Assembly (NCBI RefSeq): GCF_050313795.1
Contig: NZ_JBNPMC010000041.1
Location: 1 to 30,877, forward strand
Direction: 5' to 3'
DNA length: 30,877 nt
From: CAMBRQ01 sp945870325
Lineage (GTDB): Bacteria > Bacillota > Clostridia > Lachnospirales > Lachnospiraceae
Part shown: positions 16,305 through 23,829 of the stretch, piece after piece
How positions within the stretch are numbered: the stretch's first letter is position 1
Layout of the letters: each line of letters opens with the position of its first letter
Translations under genes and position numbers: made by a program
Notes under the pieces: model-generated
The model's database searches: none
The model's input: only the letters and a program-made list of their open reading frames with translations
Told to the model about the DNA's origin: nothing

Positions 16305-16916
16305 TTAAAACATCATATGCTTAAGCGCCTGCTTTAACACATCTTCCACTCCCATAGTCTCGTCTAATTCTACCTGTTTGACTGCTTTCAGTGCTTCAGT
16401 ATTGCCATATCCCAATGCAACCAGAGCCTGTACCGCCTCACTCTGCATTTCACTATGATAAGCAGCGCTGCCTGATACATCCATATCCGTGACACTATGC
16501 TCCAAAGCATCCTCCAGACGCAGTTTATCCTTCAGTTCCAGGATTAGCTTCTCCGCAGTCTTCTTCCCGATTCCCGGTGCCGCGCAGATGGCTTTCACAT
16601 CATTCGATGCAACAGCGAACCGAAGATCATCCGGGCTTAAGGCTGCCAGAATCCCTAATCCGCCTTTTGGACCAATTCCATTCACTCCAATCAGCAACTT
16701 AAATACCTGTAGATCGTCTCTCGTCAGAAATCCGTATAACTGCATGGCATCTTCCTTTACATTCAGATAGGTATGTATCTTCACTTCCTTACCCACAGGC
16801 GGCAGCGCTCCCATTGCCCGCCCTGACATATAGACACCATATCCAACGCCTCCTACATCAATAATAATCTTGTCTTCTTCGAATGCCGCCAGCATCCCCC
16901 TTAGATAAGATATCAT
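16305..16916 (-). CDS. ruvA: Holliday junction branch migration subunit RuvA
   Basis: RuvA binds four-way junctions and loads RuvB. At 203 residues it has normal length, with an N-terminal OB domain (MISYLRGML to about 63) and a central helix-hairpin-helix region. The latter contains GVNGIGPKGGLGIL and CAAPGIGKKTAEKL, the two HhH turns. The C-terminal RuvB-contacting domain carries the ALVALGYGNTEA pattern. AGGAGG lies 5 bases before the ATG. It begins 9 bases after the Gx gene stop and is followed closely by ruvB. Confidence 0.97.
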   Translation of the reverse strand: MISYLRGMLAAFEEDKIIIDVGGVGYGVYMSGRAMGALPPVGKEVKIHTYLNVKEDAMQLYGFLTRDDLQVFKLLIGVNGIGPKGGLGILAALSPDDLRFAVASNDVKAICAAPGIGKKTAEKLILELKDKLRLEDALEHSVTDMDVSGSAAYHSEMQSEAVQALVALGYGNTEALKAVKQVELDETMGVEDVLKQALKHMMF

Positions 16917-16925
16917 AATCTCCTC

Positions 16926-17417
16926 CTACAATTGTATATTTACCAGTCTTTTCAACATCTCATTCGCTACGATTCCGATCATCAGCCCGGTAATCATTCC
17001 GGCGATCAAAAGCACCGGAACATAATATGCTACACTGAATGTCTCTACAACCAACATAGCCACAACCAACTGTCCGATATTGTGAAATACGCCGCCGGCG
17101 ATACTGATCCCCATAACACTGAAGCCCTCCCGCTTCTTAAGAAGAGCCATTACGGTCAGACTCAAAATTCCTCCTGCAAGACTATATATAATACTAAAAT
17201 AATTACCAAAAATAAAACCAGACAATAGTACTCTGACCACCGATAACAGATAAGTCTCTCTTAACTTCATCTTATATAATGCTATCACAATAATCAGATT
17301 CGCCAGTCCCAACTTGACACCTGGAATTCCAAAATTGATCGGTATCAAAGTCTCCACATAACTAAAAATCAAAGCCAATGCTGTAAATACGCCAAAATAT
17401 GCCACTCTGCTTCTCAC
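16926..17417 (-). CDS. Gx transporter family membrane protein (EetB-like)
   Basis: A 163-residue protein with about five membrane segments, of the family once named 'heptaprenyl diphosphate synthase component I' and now Gx transporter family. The N-terminal pattern LALIFSYVETLIPINFGIPG followed by VKLGLANLI is characteristic. From memory, the EetB protein of the Gram-positive flavin-based electron transfer locus belongs to this family. Translation starts at GTG 17417 with GGGAGG about 8 bases upstream. It follows the NusG-II gene by 44 bases and precedes ruvA. The real substrate or activity of the family is not established, and the pairing with apbE and Rnf suggests a redox or quinone/flavin role. 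Confidence 0.85.
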   Translation of the reverse strand: MRSRVAYFGVFTALALIFSYVETLIPINFGIPGVKLGLANLIIVIALYKMKLRETYLLSVVRVLLSGFIFGNYFSIIYSLAGGILSLTVMALLKKREGFSVMGISIAGGVFHNIGQLVVAMLVVETFSVAYYVPVLLIAGMITGLMIGIVANEMLKRLVNIQL

Positions 17418-17461
17418 GCAATCTTCCTCCCAGTATCTTCATCCCCAGCCAAACTCTTTCA

Positions 17462-17833
17462 TCAGTTCGCTACAGCATCATACTCACTGCTTTCACTGCT
17501 TTCTACCGTTACAACCGCTTTATTCGGAAGGCAGATGATACTCTCGTGATTCATGGACACTGCTTTCTGATGCACACACAACTGATCCGGGCAATCCGCC
17601 TCTATCATCTTAGCCCTTCCATTCTTAATCTGAAGAATATTAGTGCCCCCATTGATCTCAATCTCCTGATCCTCAGACAAACTATAAGTCCCCTGAATCA
17701 CACCGTCTACCTTAACAGTCACTTTACTCGCCCCTTTACCTCCTATAAACACATGGACAAGAGTCACCAGCACAGCCACACATACAATAATCCCTATCAG
17801 CATCCAGTCCTTCTTCTTCAAACCATTCTTCAT
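17462..17833 (-). CDS. NusG domain II-like extracytosolic protein (EetA-like)
   Basis: A 123-residue protein with a basic N-terminus, one membrane segment (about 10-30, LIGIIVCVAVLVTLVHVF) and an outside beta domain of NusG-II type. Family marks are the CPDQLCVHQ motif and the later IICLPNKAVVTV strand; the three cysteines could bind a metal or form a disulphide. It is not the transcription factor NusG. As I recall, EetA of Gram-positive extracellular electron transfer loci is of this type. ATG 17833 has AGAGGT 7 bases upstream; the longer frame to 17851 has a badly spaced site. It is the first gene after a divergent promoter shared with apbE. Confidence 0.85.
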   Translation of the reverse strand: MKNGLKKKDWMLIGIIVCVAVLVTLVHVFIGGKGASKVTVKVDGVIQGTYSLSEDQEIEINGGTNILQIKNGRAKMIEADCPDQLCVHQKAVSMNHESIICLPNKAVVTVESSESSEYDAVAN

Positions 17834-17874
17834 ATCTTCTACCTCTTTCATTCTCCATGAACCCTATACGAACC

Positions 17875-17903
17875 ATTTTAACACAACAAATCTAACCCTT
17901 CAA
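17875..17903 (-). promoter_or_regulatory. Promoter of the NusG-II/Gx/ruvAB unit
   Basis: TTGAAG (17898-17903) and TAAAAT (17875-17880) on the minus strand, spaced 17 bases, about 40-70 bases before the NusG-II start. It is back to back with the apbE promoter. Confidence 0.6.
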
Positions 17904-17915
17904 CCACATGTTCGA

Positions 17916-17943
17916 TTGCATATCTTATTTTTTGTGTTATACT
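17916..17943 (+). promoter_or_regulatory. Promoter of apbE
   Basis: TTGCAT (17916-17921) and TATACT (17938-17943) on the plus strand with 16 bases between them, about 50 bases before the apbE start. Confidence 0.65.
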
Positions 17944-17991
17944 TAATCGTAGGCTAAGAGCCGCACCATCCTAACAATCACGAGGTGTTTT

Positions 17992-18975
17992 ATGAGATTA
18001 AAAAGAATAACCGCATTACTGACATCCGCTGTTCTTCTTCTGTCCGGCTGTTCCGGACTTCCCAAAGAACGCAACCAGACCTACACAGACACTCTTTTCG
18101 ATACGGTAATCAAGATCGATATCTATGACGCTATCGACGATGATGTATTAAAAGGCTGCGAGAAACTCTGCAAAAAATACGATGCTATGTTCTCGAACAA
18201 AGTGGAAGACAGCGAGATATCACAGATCAATCATGCAGGTGGCAATCCTGTAGAGGTTTCCAAGGAGACCATCACTTTAATAAAAAAAGGGATCTATTAC
18301 AGCGAATTATCCAAAGGTGTATTCGATATCACCATTGCTCCTGTATCTGACCTATGGGATTTTAAATCCGAAGAGGCAGCCGTTCCCGCACCAGATGCAG
18401 TTACCAGTGCAGTCAGTCATGTCAATTATAACAATATCATTATCAAAGATAATACCGTCCGGTTGACCGATCCTAATGCCGGAATTGACGTGGGAGCCAT
18501 TGCCAAAGGATATATTGCGGATCGCTTAAAAGATTACCTGGAGAGCCAGGGTGTAGAACATGCTATGATCAATCTTGGTGGAAATGTACTCGCCATGGGG
18601 AATAAGCTAGACGGGTCAGATTATAACATCGGTATCCAGAAACCGTTTGACGAAACCGGCAGCCCGATTACCTCTGTCAAAATATCCAACAAATCCGTTG
18701 TAACCTCTGGCATATACCAGCGGTACTTCGAGGCAGATGGCAAGATCTATCATCATATTCTGAATCCGAACACTGGTTATCCTTGTGAAAACAATCTGAA
18801 CAGTGTAACGATCATTACCAATTCATCACTTACTGCCGATGCATTAAGCACCACCTGCTTCCTGCTGGGCTATGATGAAGGCATGAAACTGATTAATCAA
18901 TTAGATAATGTAGATGCGATATTCATCACCAATGATAACAAACTTCATTATTCCAGGAATTTTCAGAACAAATAA
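17992..18975 (+). CDS. apbE: FAD:protein FMN transferase, lipoprotein (ApbE)
   Basis: ApbE cleaves FAD and attaches FMN covalently to a threonine of extracytosolic flavoproteins. The 327-residue protein starts with a lipoprotein signal (LLLSGC, lipidated Cys20), so it acts outside the membrane. Family motifs include the GIDVGAIAKGYIAD block at 164-177, HHILNPNTGYP at 254-264 and the metal-binding TADALST at 281-287. GAGGTG lies 4-5 bases before the ATG. It is the only plus-strand gene here and ends at a shared hairpin terminator. Probable clients are RnfG and RnfD, encoded 4-5 kb away, both of which have a D-x-x-S-G-x-T flavinylation site. Confidence 0.96.
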   Translation: MRLKRITALLTSAVLLLSGCSGLPKERNQTYTDTLFDTVIKIDIYDAIDDDVLKGCEKLCKKYDAMFSNKVEDSEISQINHAGGNPVEVSKETITLIKKGIYYSELSKGVFDITIAPVSDLWDFKSEEAAVPAPDAVTSAVSHVNYNNIIIKDNTVRLTDPNAGIDVGAIAKGYIADRLKDYLESQGVEHAMINLGGNVLAMGNKLDGSDYNIGIQKPFDETGSPITSVKISNKSVVTSGIYQRYFEADGKIYHHILNPNTGYPCENNLNSVTIITNSSLTADALSTTCFLLGYDEGMKLINQLDNVDAIFITNDNKLHYSRNFQNK

Positions 18976-18990
18976 TTCAGCAGTATATAT

Positions 18991-19024
18991 AAAACCCTCA
19001 CGGTTAACATCCGCGAGGGTTTTC
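18991..19024. terminator. Bidirectional terminator between apbE and the Gln/Asn/Tyr-rich gene
   Basis: Stem AAAACCCTCACGG with CCGCGAGGGTTTT (one internal mismatch) around a 7-base loop, T-rich on both outer flanks. It lies between two convergent genes. Confidence 0.85.
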
Positions 19025-19045
19025 TTATAACTCTTCTTCTCCTGT

Positions 19046-19591
19046 CTAATAGACACCATAAGATCCAAAAAGTGCAACACCAAAAATTGCAATGAACACG
19101 ATATAGATCAGTAAACATACACCTGTTATAATCAGAGAGGCACGGCAATAATTTCTTCTGTTGATGTTGCCAGTCTTACTGAACGCCCACACAAAATAAA
19201 AGATTATTCCTACACAAGGAATCATCGGTGCTAATATAGTAAGTACCCACTCTCCCATCGTCAGAGGACGCATATCCATTCCCTGATTATTTACCTGGTT
19301 ATATGATCCTGTATTATAGTTATAATTATCCTGATAGTTGTAACCCTGATTATTATAGTTATTCTGCTGATAATTATAACCACCCTGCTGATACCCATTC
19401 TGCCCTGCATACTGATATGTCTGACTGTTGTATGGCTGCTGACCCGCATTCGGGTCGCTATACCGAGTCCCTGCATTCGGATCTGTATACTGCTGGCTTG
19501 GCTCCACCTTCTGCTGTTCTACATCAGGACTCGCATTCTCCTGCTTGGAAGCATTATTTTCTTCTGGTATATTATCATAATTATTTTCCAT
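19046..19591 (-). CDS. Gln/Asn/Tyr-rich low-complexity protein with two C-terminal membrane segments
   Basis: A 181-residue protein of unknown function. Residues about 34-104 are a low-complexity tract of Gln, Asn, Tyr and Gly with two DPNAG repeats and many QNY/NNY units. Two membrane segments follow (about 115-137 and 152-176), joined by a basic loop (NRRNYCRASL). The tract is predicted cytosolic or surface-facing depending on topology. The overall plan is like small clostridial membrane proteins with a disordered N-tail, but I cannot name a family. ATG 19591 is preferred: GAGGAGG lies 8 bases upstream, and a predicted promoter would start the message too close to the upstream ATG at 19612. 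It is downstream of the rnf operon but has its own promoter. Confidence 0.82.
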   Translation of the reverse strand: MENNYDNIPEENNASKQENASPDVEQQKVEPSQQYTDPNAGTRYSDPNAGQQPYNSQTYQYAGQNGYQQGGYNYQQNNYNNQGYNYQDNYNYNTGSYNQVNNQGMDMRPLTMGEWVLTILAPMIPCVGIIFYFVWAFSKTGNINRRNYCRASLIITGVCLLIYIVFIAIFGVALFGSYGVY

Positions 19592-19621
19592 TGTAATATC
19601 CTCCTCATTCATCTTGCTCCT

Positions 19622-19650
19622 ATTCTACCATGCACTTGCTACAATTTCAA
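19622..19650 (-). promoter_or_regulatory. Candidate promoter of the Gln/Asn/Tyr-rich gene
   Basis: TTGAAA (19645-19650) and TAGAAT (19622-19627) on the minus strand, spaced exactly 17 bases. The -35 overlaps the last codons of the DUF2752 gene. It implies that this gene can be expressed apart from rnf. Confidence 0.55.
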
Positions 19651-20111
19651 TTGCTATTGAAAACTGCGAACACTTTAGCGAGCAGATTCCCCGGATAATA
19701 ACTCATAGGCGGATCTCCCGGAAAATACATCTTCATCCTCCATAAATAGAATAATATCATCGCAATCATTATTGCAATCAGCGTTATATTCAAGAACTTT
19801 CCTGCTTTTCTCAGGCGAATATAGCGGTTCCATGCGAATATCGCCATATATCCTCCAATCACATAGATGAATGGATGCATCCGAAATGCTTCCGCAAAAT
19901 CCAGATGCAGCAGACAAAAAGCTGCCCTCGTCATCCCGCATCCCGGACATGGATATCCCGTGATTGCCACCAACAGACACAGGCTGTATAAGAATCTCTT
20001 TATGAACGCAAAATAGGCGATTATAAAAATAATCACCCATTTTGCTGATATCATATCTTCCCATAACTTATGGAAAGCATCACTTATTACTTGTTTAAGA
20101 GTACGTCTCAT
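19647..20111 (-). CDS. DUF2752 membrane protein
   Basis: A small membrane protein with the DUF2752 signature TGYPCPGCGMTRA (Cys55 and Cys58) placed after the first hydrophobic segment. Two or three more hydrophobic segments follow. The role of DUF2752 is unknown; the CPxC pair could bind a metal or be redox-active. The start is uncertain: ATG 20111 gives 154 residues beginning MRRTLKQVIS, with AGGA rather far upstream. ATG 20126 would add five residues, and the frame remains open into rnfB to 20207. It follows rnfB by 16 bases and is probably co-transcribed with rnfCDGEAB, but DUF2752 is not an Rnf subunit. Confidence 0.8.
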   Translation of the reverse strand: MRRTLKQVISDAFHKLWEDMISAKWVIIFIIAYFAFIKRFLYSLCLLVAITGYPCPGCGMTRAAFCLLHLDFAEAFRMHPFIYVIGGYMAIFAWNRYIRLRKAGKFLNITLIAIMIAMILFYLWRMKMYFPGDPPMSYYPGNLLAKVFAVFNSN

Positions 20112-20127
20112 CTTGACAATTATCATC

Positions 20128-20919
20128 CTATAAGATAATCTTCTTCGGACATTTTGCAGCACATGCACCACAGTTCGTACATTTCTCCGGATCAATATGC
20201 GCAACATTGCCTTCTACCTTGATTGCATCAAACTGGCAGACTTTCTCACACATCTTACATCCGATACATCCGACAGAGCATGCCTTCATAACGTCTTTAC
20301 CTTTGTCTCTGGAACTGCACTGAACCATATGCTTCTGATCATATGGAACCAGTTCAATCAGTTTCTTCGGACATACTGCAATACACTTGCCACATGCCTT
20401 ACACTCTTCCTTGTCGACAACAGCAATTCCATCCACAATATGAATCGCATCAAATGGACATGCCTTCACACAGCTTCCTTCACCAAGACATCCATAATTG
20501 CATGCCTTTGGTCCGCCTGCCTGCATCATGTTCACCATAACACAGTCATTCAGTCCATGATATTCATATTCCTGATGTGCCTTGTCACAAGTTCCTGCAC
20601 ATTTTACGAATGCAACCTGGCGTACAGATGCTCCTGCCTCCACACCCATGATTGCTCCGACCTTCTCTGCAACCGGCGCTCCGCCAACCGGACATCCGCC
20701 AATCTCAGCCTCGCCCTTTACGATTGCAGCAGCGAGACCTGAACATCCTGCATAACCGCATCCACCACAGTTGTTGCCAGGAAGCACGCCAAGGATCGCT
20801 TCTTCTCTTTCATCTACTTCTACTGCGAATTTTTTGCCTGCAACTCCAAGGAACACACCAATGAATAACCCGGTGCCGCCTACGATCACAGCAGCAAGAA
20901 TAATACCTGTAACACTCAT
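20128..20919 (-). CDS. rnfB: Rnf electron transport complex subunit B (ferredoxin-like)
   Basis: RnfB receives electrons from reduced ferredoxin and passes them into the membrane Rnf complex. The 263-residue protein has an N-terminal membrane segment (about 5-27) and the CGGCGYAGC four-iron site (Cys51, 54, 59, with Cys76). It then has a series of ferredoxin-type clusters: Cys140/144/150/154, Cys173/176/179/183, Cys218/221/224/228 and Cys247/250/253/257. This is the long, multi-cluster clostridial form. An AGGAGGG binding site precedes the ATG. It is last in the rnfCDGEAB order and follows rnfA by 15 bases. Confidence 0.97.
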   Translation of the reverse strand: MSVTGIILAAVIVGGTGLFIGVFLGVAGKKFAVEVDEREEAILGVLPGNNCGGCGYAGCSGLAAAIVKGEAEIGGCPVGGAPVAEKVGAIMGVEAGASVRQVAFVKCAGTCDKAHQEYEYHGLNDCVMVNMMQAGGPKACNYGCLGEGSCVKACPFDAIHIVDGIAVVDKEECKACGKCIAVCPKKLIELVPYDQKHMVQCSSRDKGKDVMKACSVGCIGCKMCEKVCQFDAIKVEGNVAHIDPEKCTNCGACAAKCPKKIIL

Positions 20920-20934
20920 CGTTTCTGCTCCCTC

Positions 20935-21510
20935 CTATATCAGCCCTGAGAATCCACAGAATGCAATCGCCATAAGGCTGGCTGTAACCAGCACGATTGG
21001 TGTTCCCTGGAAGGACTCTGAAATATCATTATATTCGATCTTCTCACGGATACCAGCCATAATAACGATGGCAATCAGGAATCCGACAGATGTTCCGATA
21101 CCATTGATTACGCCCTGAAGAAGGTTATACTCCTTCTGTACGTTTGTAAGGGCTACACCGAGTACCGCACAGTTCGTTGTAATCAAAGGCAGGTATACAC
21201 CCAGCGCATTATAAAGAGGCGGCATAGCCTTCTTTAAGAACATCTCTACAAACTGTACCAGCGCTGCAATGATCAGAATAAATACGATAGTCTGTAAATA
21301 TTCGAATCCCAGTGGTGTCAGAATAAATTTATAGATCAAACCTGTAACAAATGAAGCAATCGTAATAACGAATACTACCGCTCCGCCCATACCTGCTGCA
21401 GTATCAACCTTCTTAGATACACCAAGGAACGGACAAATTCCCAGGAACTGGCTGAGTACAACGTTATTAACAAGAGCTGAACCAATTGCAATAATCAATA
21501 ATTCTTTCAT
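20935..21510 (-). CDS. rnfA: Rnf electron transport complex subunit A
   Basis: A 191-residue integral membrane protein with six hydrophobic segments. Together with RnfE it forms the pseudo-symmetric membrane core that in related complexes holds an Fe-S centre in mid-membrane. The typical start MKELLIIAIGSALVNNVVLS and the motif VLSQFLGICPFLGVS are present; the cysteine in GICPFLG and the one in TTNCAVLG are the expected ligands. Ribosome binding site GGAGGAG is about 10 bases upstream. It lies between rnfE and rnfB. Confidence 0.97.
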   Translation of the reverse strand: MKELLIIAIGSALVNNVVLSQFLGICPFLGVSKKVDTAAGMGGAVVFVITIASFVTGLIYKFILTPLGFEYLQTIVFILIIAALVQFVEMFLKKAMPPLYNALGVYLPLITTNCAVLGVALTNVQKEYNLLQGVINGIGTSVGFLIAIVIMAGIREKIEYNDISESFQGTPIVLVTASLMAIAFCGFSGLI

Positions 21511-21523
21511 CTATGTACTCCTC

Positions 21524-22252
21524 CTATTCTTCATTTCCTGTTGGGAAGACTTTACCGCCGCATGCGCCGTTACCACATGAAGCACATCCGCCTTCTCCAC
21601 ATCCTGCAGACTCTGCTACCTTCTTGCCCTTCTTAGCAGCATTGTTCTTTATCTTGTTCTGAAGTGCTACAAGACCAGACAGAACAAGGAATGCTCCAGG
21701 TGGAAGGATAAAGATTGTCACCGGCACATAGCCGCCCTTGCCTGCAGCCGCATCAGCTAATGGCAGGATCTGCTGTCCAAAGATTGCTCCAGTACCAATC
21801 AATTCACGCACAATACCGATACATGTAAGTCCAAACGTAAATCCAAGTCCCATACCGATACCATCAAAGATAGATGGAATCACCGGATTCTTGGATGCAT
21901 AACTCTCGGCACGACCAAGGATAATACAGTTAACTACGATCAGCGGAATGTATAATCCAAGTGAAGCATACAGACTTGGAACGAAACCTTCCAGCAGGAA
22001 TTGTACAATTGTTACGAATGATGCTACGACTACGATGAACGCCGGCATTCTGACTGAATCCGGGATGATCTTACGCAGCATGGATATCAACATATTCGAC
22101 AGTACAAGTACGACCGTTGTTGAAAGGCCCATACCTACACCGTTAATGGCGGATGTTGTTACCGCCAGGGTCGGACACATACCTAACATCAGAACGAAGG
22201 TAGGATTCTCTTTGACCAGACCGTTATATACTCTTTCGGTACATCTATTCAT
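21524..22252 (-). CDS. rnfE: Rnf electron transport complex subunit E with Cys-rich tail
   Basis: RnfE, the second member of the RnfA/E core, with six hydrophobic segments. It starts MNRCTERVYNGLVKENPTFV, and the core cysteines appear in GMCPTLAV and VVNCIILG. At 242 residues it is longer than minimal RnfE. After the last segment a basic stretch (KKGKKVAES) leads into a glycine-rich tail with Cys218, 223, 226 and 231 in a C-x4-C-x2-C-x4-C arrangement, which could bind a metal or Fe-S centre on the cytosolic face. AGGAGG lies upstream of the ATG. The gene begins 12 bases after the rnfG stop. Confidence 0.96.
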   Translation of the reverse strand: MNRCTERVYNGLVKENPTFVLMLGMCPTLAVTTSAINGVGMGLSTTVVLVLSNMLISMLRKIIPDSVRMPAFIVVVASFVTIVQFLLEGFVPSLYASLGLYIPLIVVNCIILGRAESYASKNPVIPSIFDGIGMGLGFTFGLTCIGIVRELIGTGAIFGQQILPLADAAAGKGGYVPVTIFILPPGAFLVLSGLVALQNKIKNNAAKKGKKVAESAGCGEGGCASCGNGACGGKVFPTGNEE

Positions 22253-22264
22253 CTTAACTACCTC

Positions 22265-22846
22265 CTATTGAAATGCATTCTGATAATATCCGAGGGCAGC
22301 GTTCACAGCACCGGTTACCGCTCTTGATGTAATGGTTGCTCCACTAAGTGCATCAATCGGCTCTCCGTCCCCGCCGTCTTTAGATACTACGAACTTCTCA
22401 GCCTGTACGCCTTCATACTGTCCATAGAATGCCGGCTCTGTTGCCTTCATACCAAGACCTGCAGTCTCGCTAATAGACAGGATAGAAACACCATTCACGG
22501 TGCCATCGGCTGTAATACCTACTGTAACCTGAATGCTTCCGCCGAATCCGTCCTTATCCGTTGTAGTAACGATAAATCCCGCATCACCTACAGTACAGGC
22601 TTCATCAATCGTTGCATTCACACCCATGTCAGCAATTGCTTTGTCAGCAGCCGCCTGATCTACATCAACCTGCTCGAAATCATCCAGAGAAGCCTCCGGG
22701 AATACTTGCTGCCATGCTTCCTTCTTCGCGGTCTCTTGTGCTGCTGCGATCGGCGCCTTTGTGATCTCATATACAAGACCCAGACCCAGACCGGCAATCA
22801 GAGTGATCGCTGTAAGAATCAATGTATTTTTCAATATTTTATTCAT
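22265..22846 (-). CDS. rnfG: Rnf electron transport complex subunit G (covalent flavoprotein)
   Basis: RnfG carries covalently bound FMN on the outer side of the membrane. The 193-residue protein has one N-terminal membrane segment (about 8-28) and an FMN-binding domain with the flavinylation site DALSGAT (Thr171 the predicted FMN-linked residue, followed by ITS). The motif SILSISETAGLG at about 121-132 is also typical. Its ATG overlaps the rnfD stop in a TAATG arrangement, implying coupled translation. ApbE encoded at 17992-18975 is the expected modifying enzyme. Confidence 0.97.
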   Translation of the reverse strand: MNKILKNTLILTAITLIAGLGLGLVYEITKAPIAAAQETAKKEAWQQVFPEASLDDFEQVDVDQAAADKAIADMGVNATIDEACTVGDAGFIVTTTDKDGFGGSIQVTVGITADGTVNGVSILSISETAGLGMKATEPAFYGQYEGVQAEKFVVSKDGGDGEPIDALSGATITSRAVTGAVNAALGYYQNAFQ

Positions 22847-23796
22847 TATTTCTCTCCTCCTTTACCAAATGGTTTTGGAAGAGTAACCCTTTCAATCAAT
22901 GGTACTAAAAGGTTACTGATAATAATCGCATAAGATACACCTTCTGCGGAACCGCCAAAGAGACGGAAAAGTCCGGTCAGGATACCAAGCAGCATTCCAT
23001 ATACGATCTGTCCCTTCTTCGTAATCGGAGAAGTAACGTAATCGGTAGCCATGAACCATGCTCCAAGCATCAGACCACCACCACACAGGTGCGCGGTAAT
23101 ATACTGAGGATCAAAGAATCCTACATCAGGATTCGCAAAATGTCCGAAGATACCAATAAAGATTACGAATGTTACAATGTAAGTTCCTGGAATTCTTAAG
23201 TCGATTACGCCCATAAGAATCAGGAAGATCGCACCAATAATAATTGCGATCACAGATGTCTCACCAATGGTTCCAGGAATCGTACCGATCAGCATATCCA
23301 TGCTGTTCACTGCCTCGCCAGCCTTAAGGTTCGCCAGTGGAGTAGGTCCTGATACACCGTCATAGATGAACGTCGTCATCTGGCTTGTAAATGAAATCAA
23401 CAGGAAACATCTTGCTCCAAGAGCCGGGTTCATGAAGTTCTGTCCCAGACCTCCAAAGAGTTGTTTTACAATCAGGATTGCGAATATGCCGCCCAGGACA
23501 CCCATCCACCATGGCGCGGAAGCCGGCATATTAAGTCCCAAAAGCAGACCGGTAACAACCGCACTCCAGTCATTGATTGTAATTTTCTTATGCATTAATT
23601 TTTCATATATGTATTCTGTCAGAACCGCCGATGCTGTTGTACAGATCAACATGATGAGCGCTGACAATCCAAAGTTCCATACACCAAAGGCAGAAGCCGG
23701 CAACAGTGCAATCGTTACATACAGCATGATATTGCCTGAAGTAACTTTGGAACGTATGTGTGGTGAAGATGACATTTTTAATCTATTCTCACTCAC
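22846..23796 (-). CDS. rnfD: Rnf electron transport complex subunit D (membrane flavoprotein)
   Basis: A 316-residue membrane protein with about nine hydrophobic segments. RnfD is homologous to NqrB, contributes to ion translocation and holds a covalent FMN. The predicted attachment is DGVSGPT with Thr152 followed by PLA, a Pro variant of the usual S-G-A-T. The N-terminus (SSSPHIRSK) and the GLLLGLNMPASAPWW region are characteristic. It overlaps rnfG by one base and starts 33 bases after the rnfC stop. Whether the ion is sodium or proton cannot be read safely from sequence. Confidence 0.96.
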   Translation of the reverse strand: MSENRLKMSSSPHIRSKVTSGNIMLYVTIALLPASAFGVWNFGLSALIMLICTTASAVLTEYIYEKLMHKKITINDWSAVVTGLLLGLNMPASAPWWMGVLGGIFAILIVKQLFGGLGQNFMNPALGARCFLLISFTSQMTTFIYDGVSGPTPLANLKAGEAVNSMDMLIGTIPGTIGETSVIAIIIGAIFLILMGVIDLRIPGTYIVTFVIFIGIFGHFANPDVGFFDPQYITAHLCGGGLMLGAWFMATDYVTSPITKKGQIVYGMLLGILTGLFRLFGGSAEGVSYAIIISNLLVPLIERVTLPKPFGKGGEK

Positions 23797-23829
23797 GTTT
23801 GTTCACCTCTTCCTCTTCTATTTGATTGA

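Noticed and set aside
20197..20742. 181-residue plus-strand frame over rnfB
   Set aside because: It is antisense to Cys-rich rnfB codons, which explains its composition.
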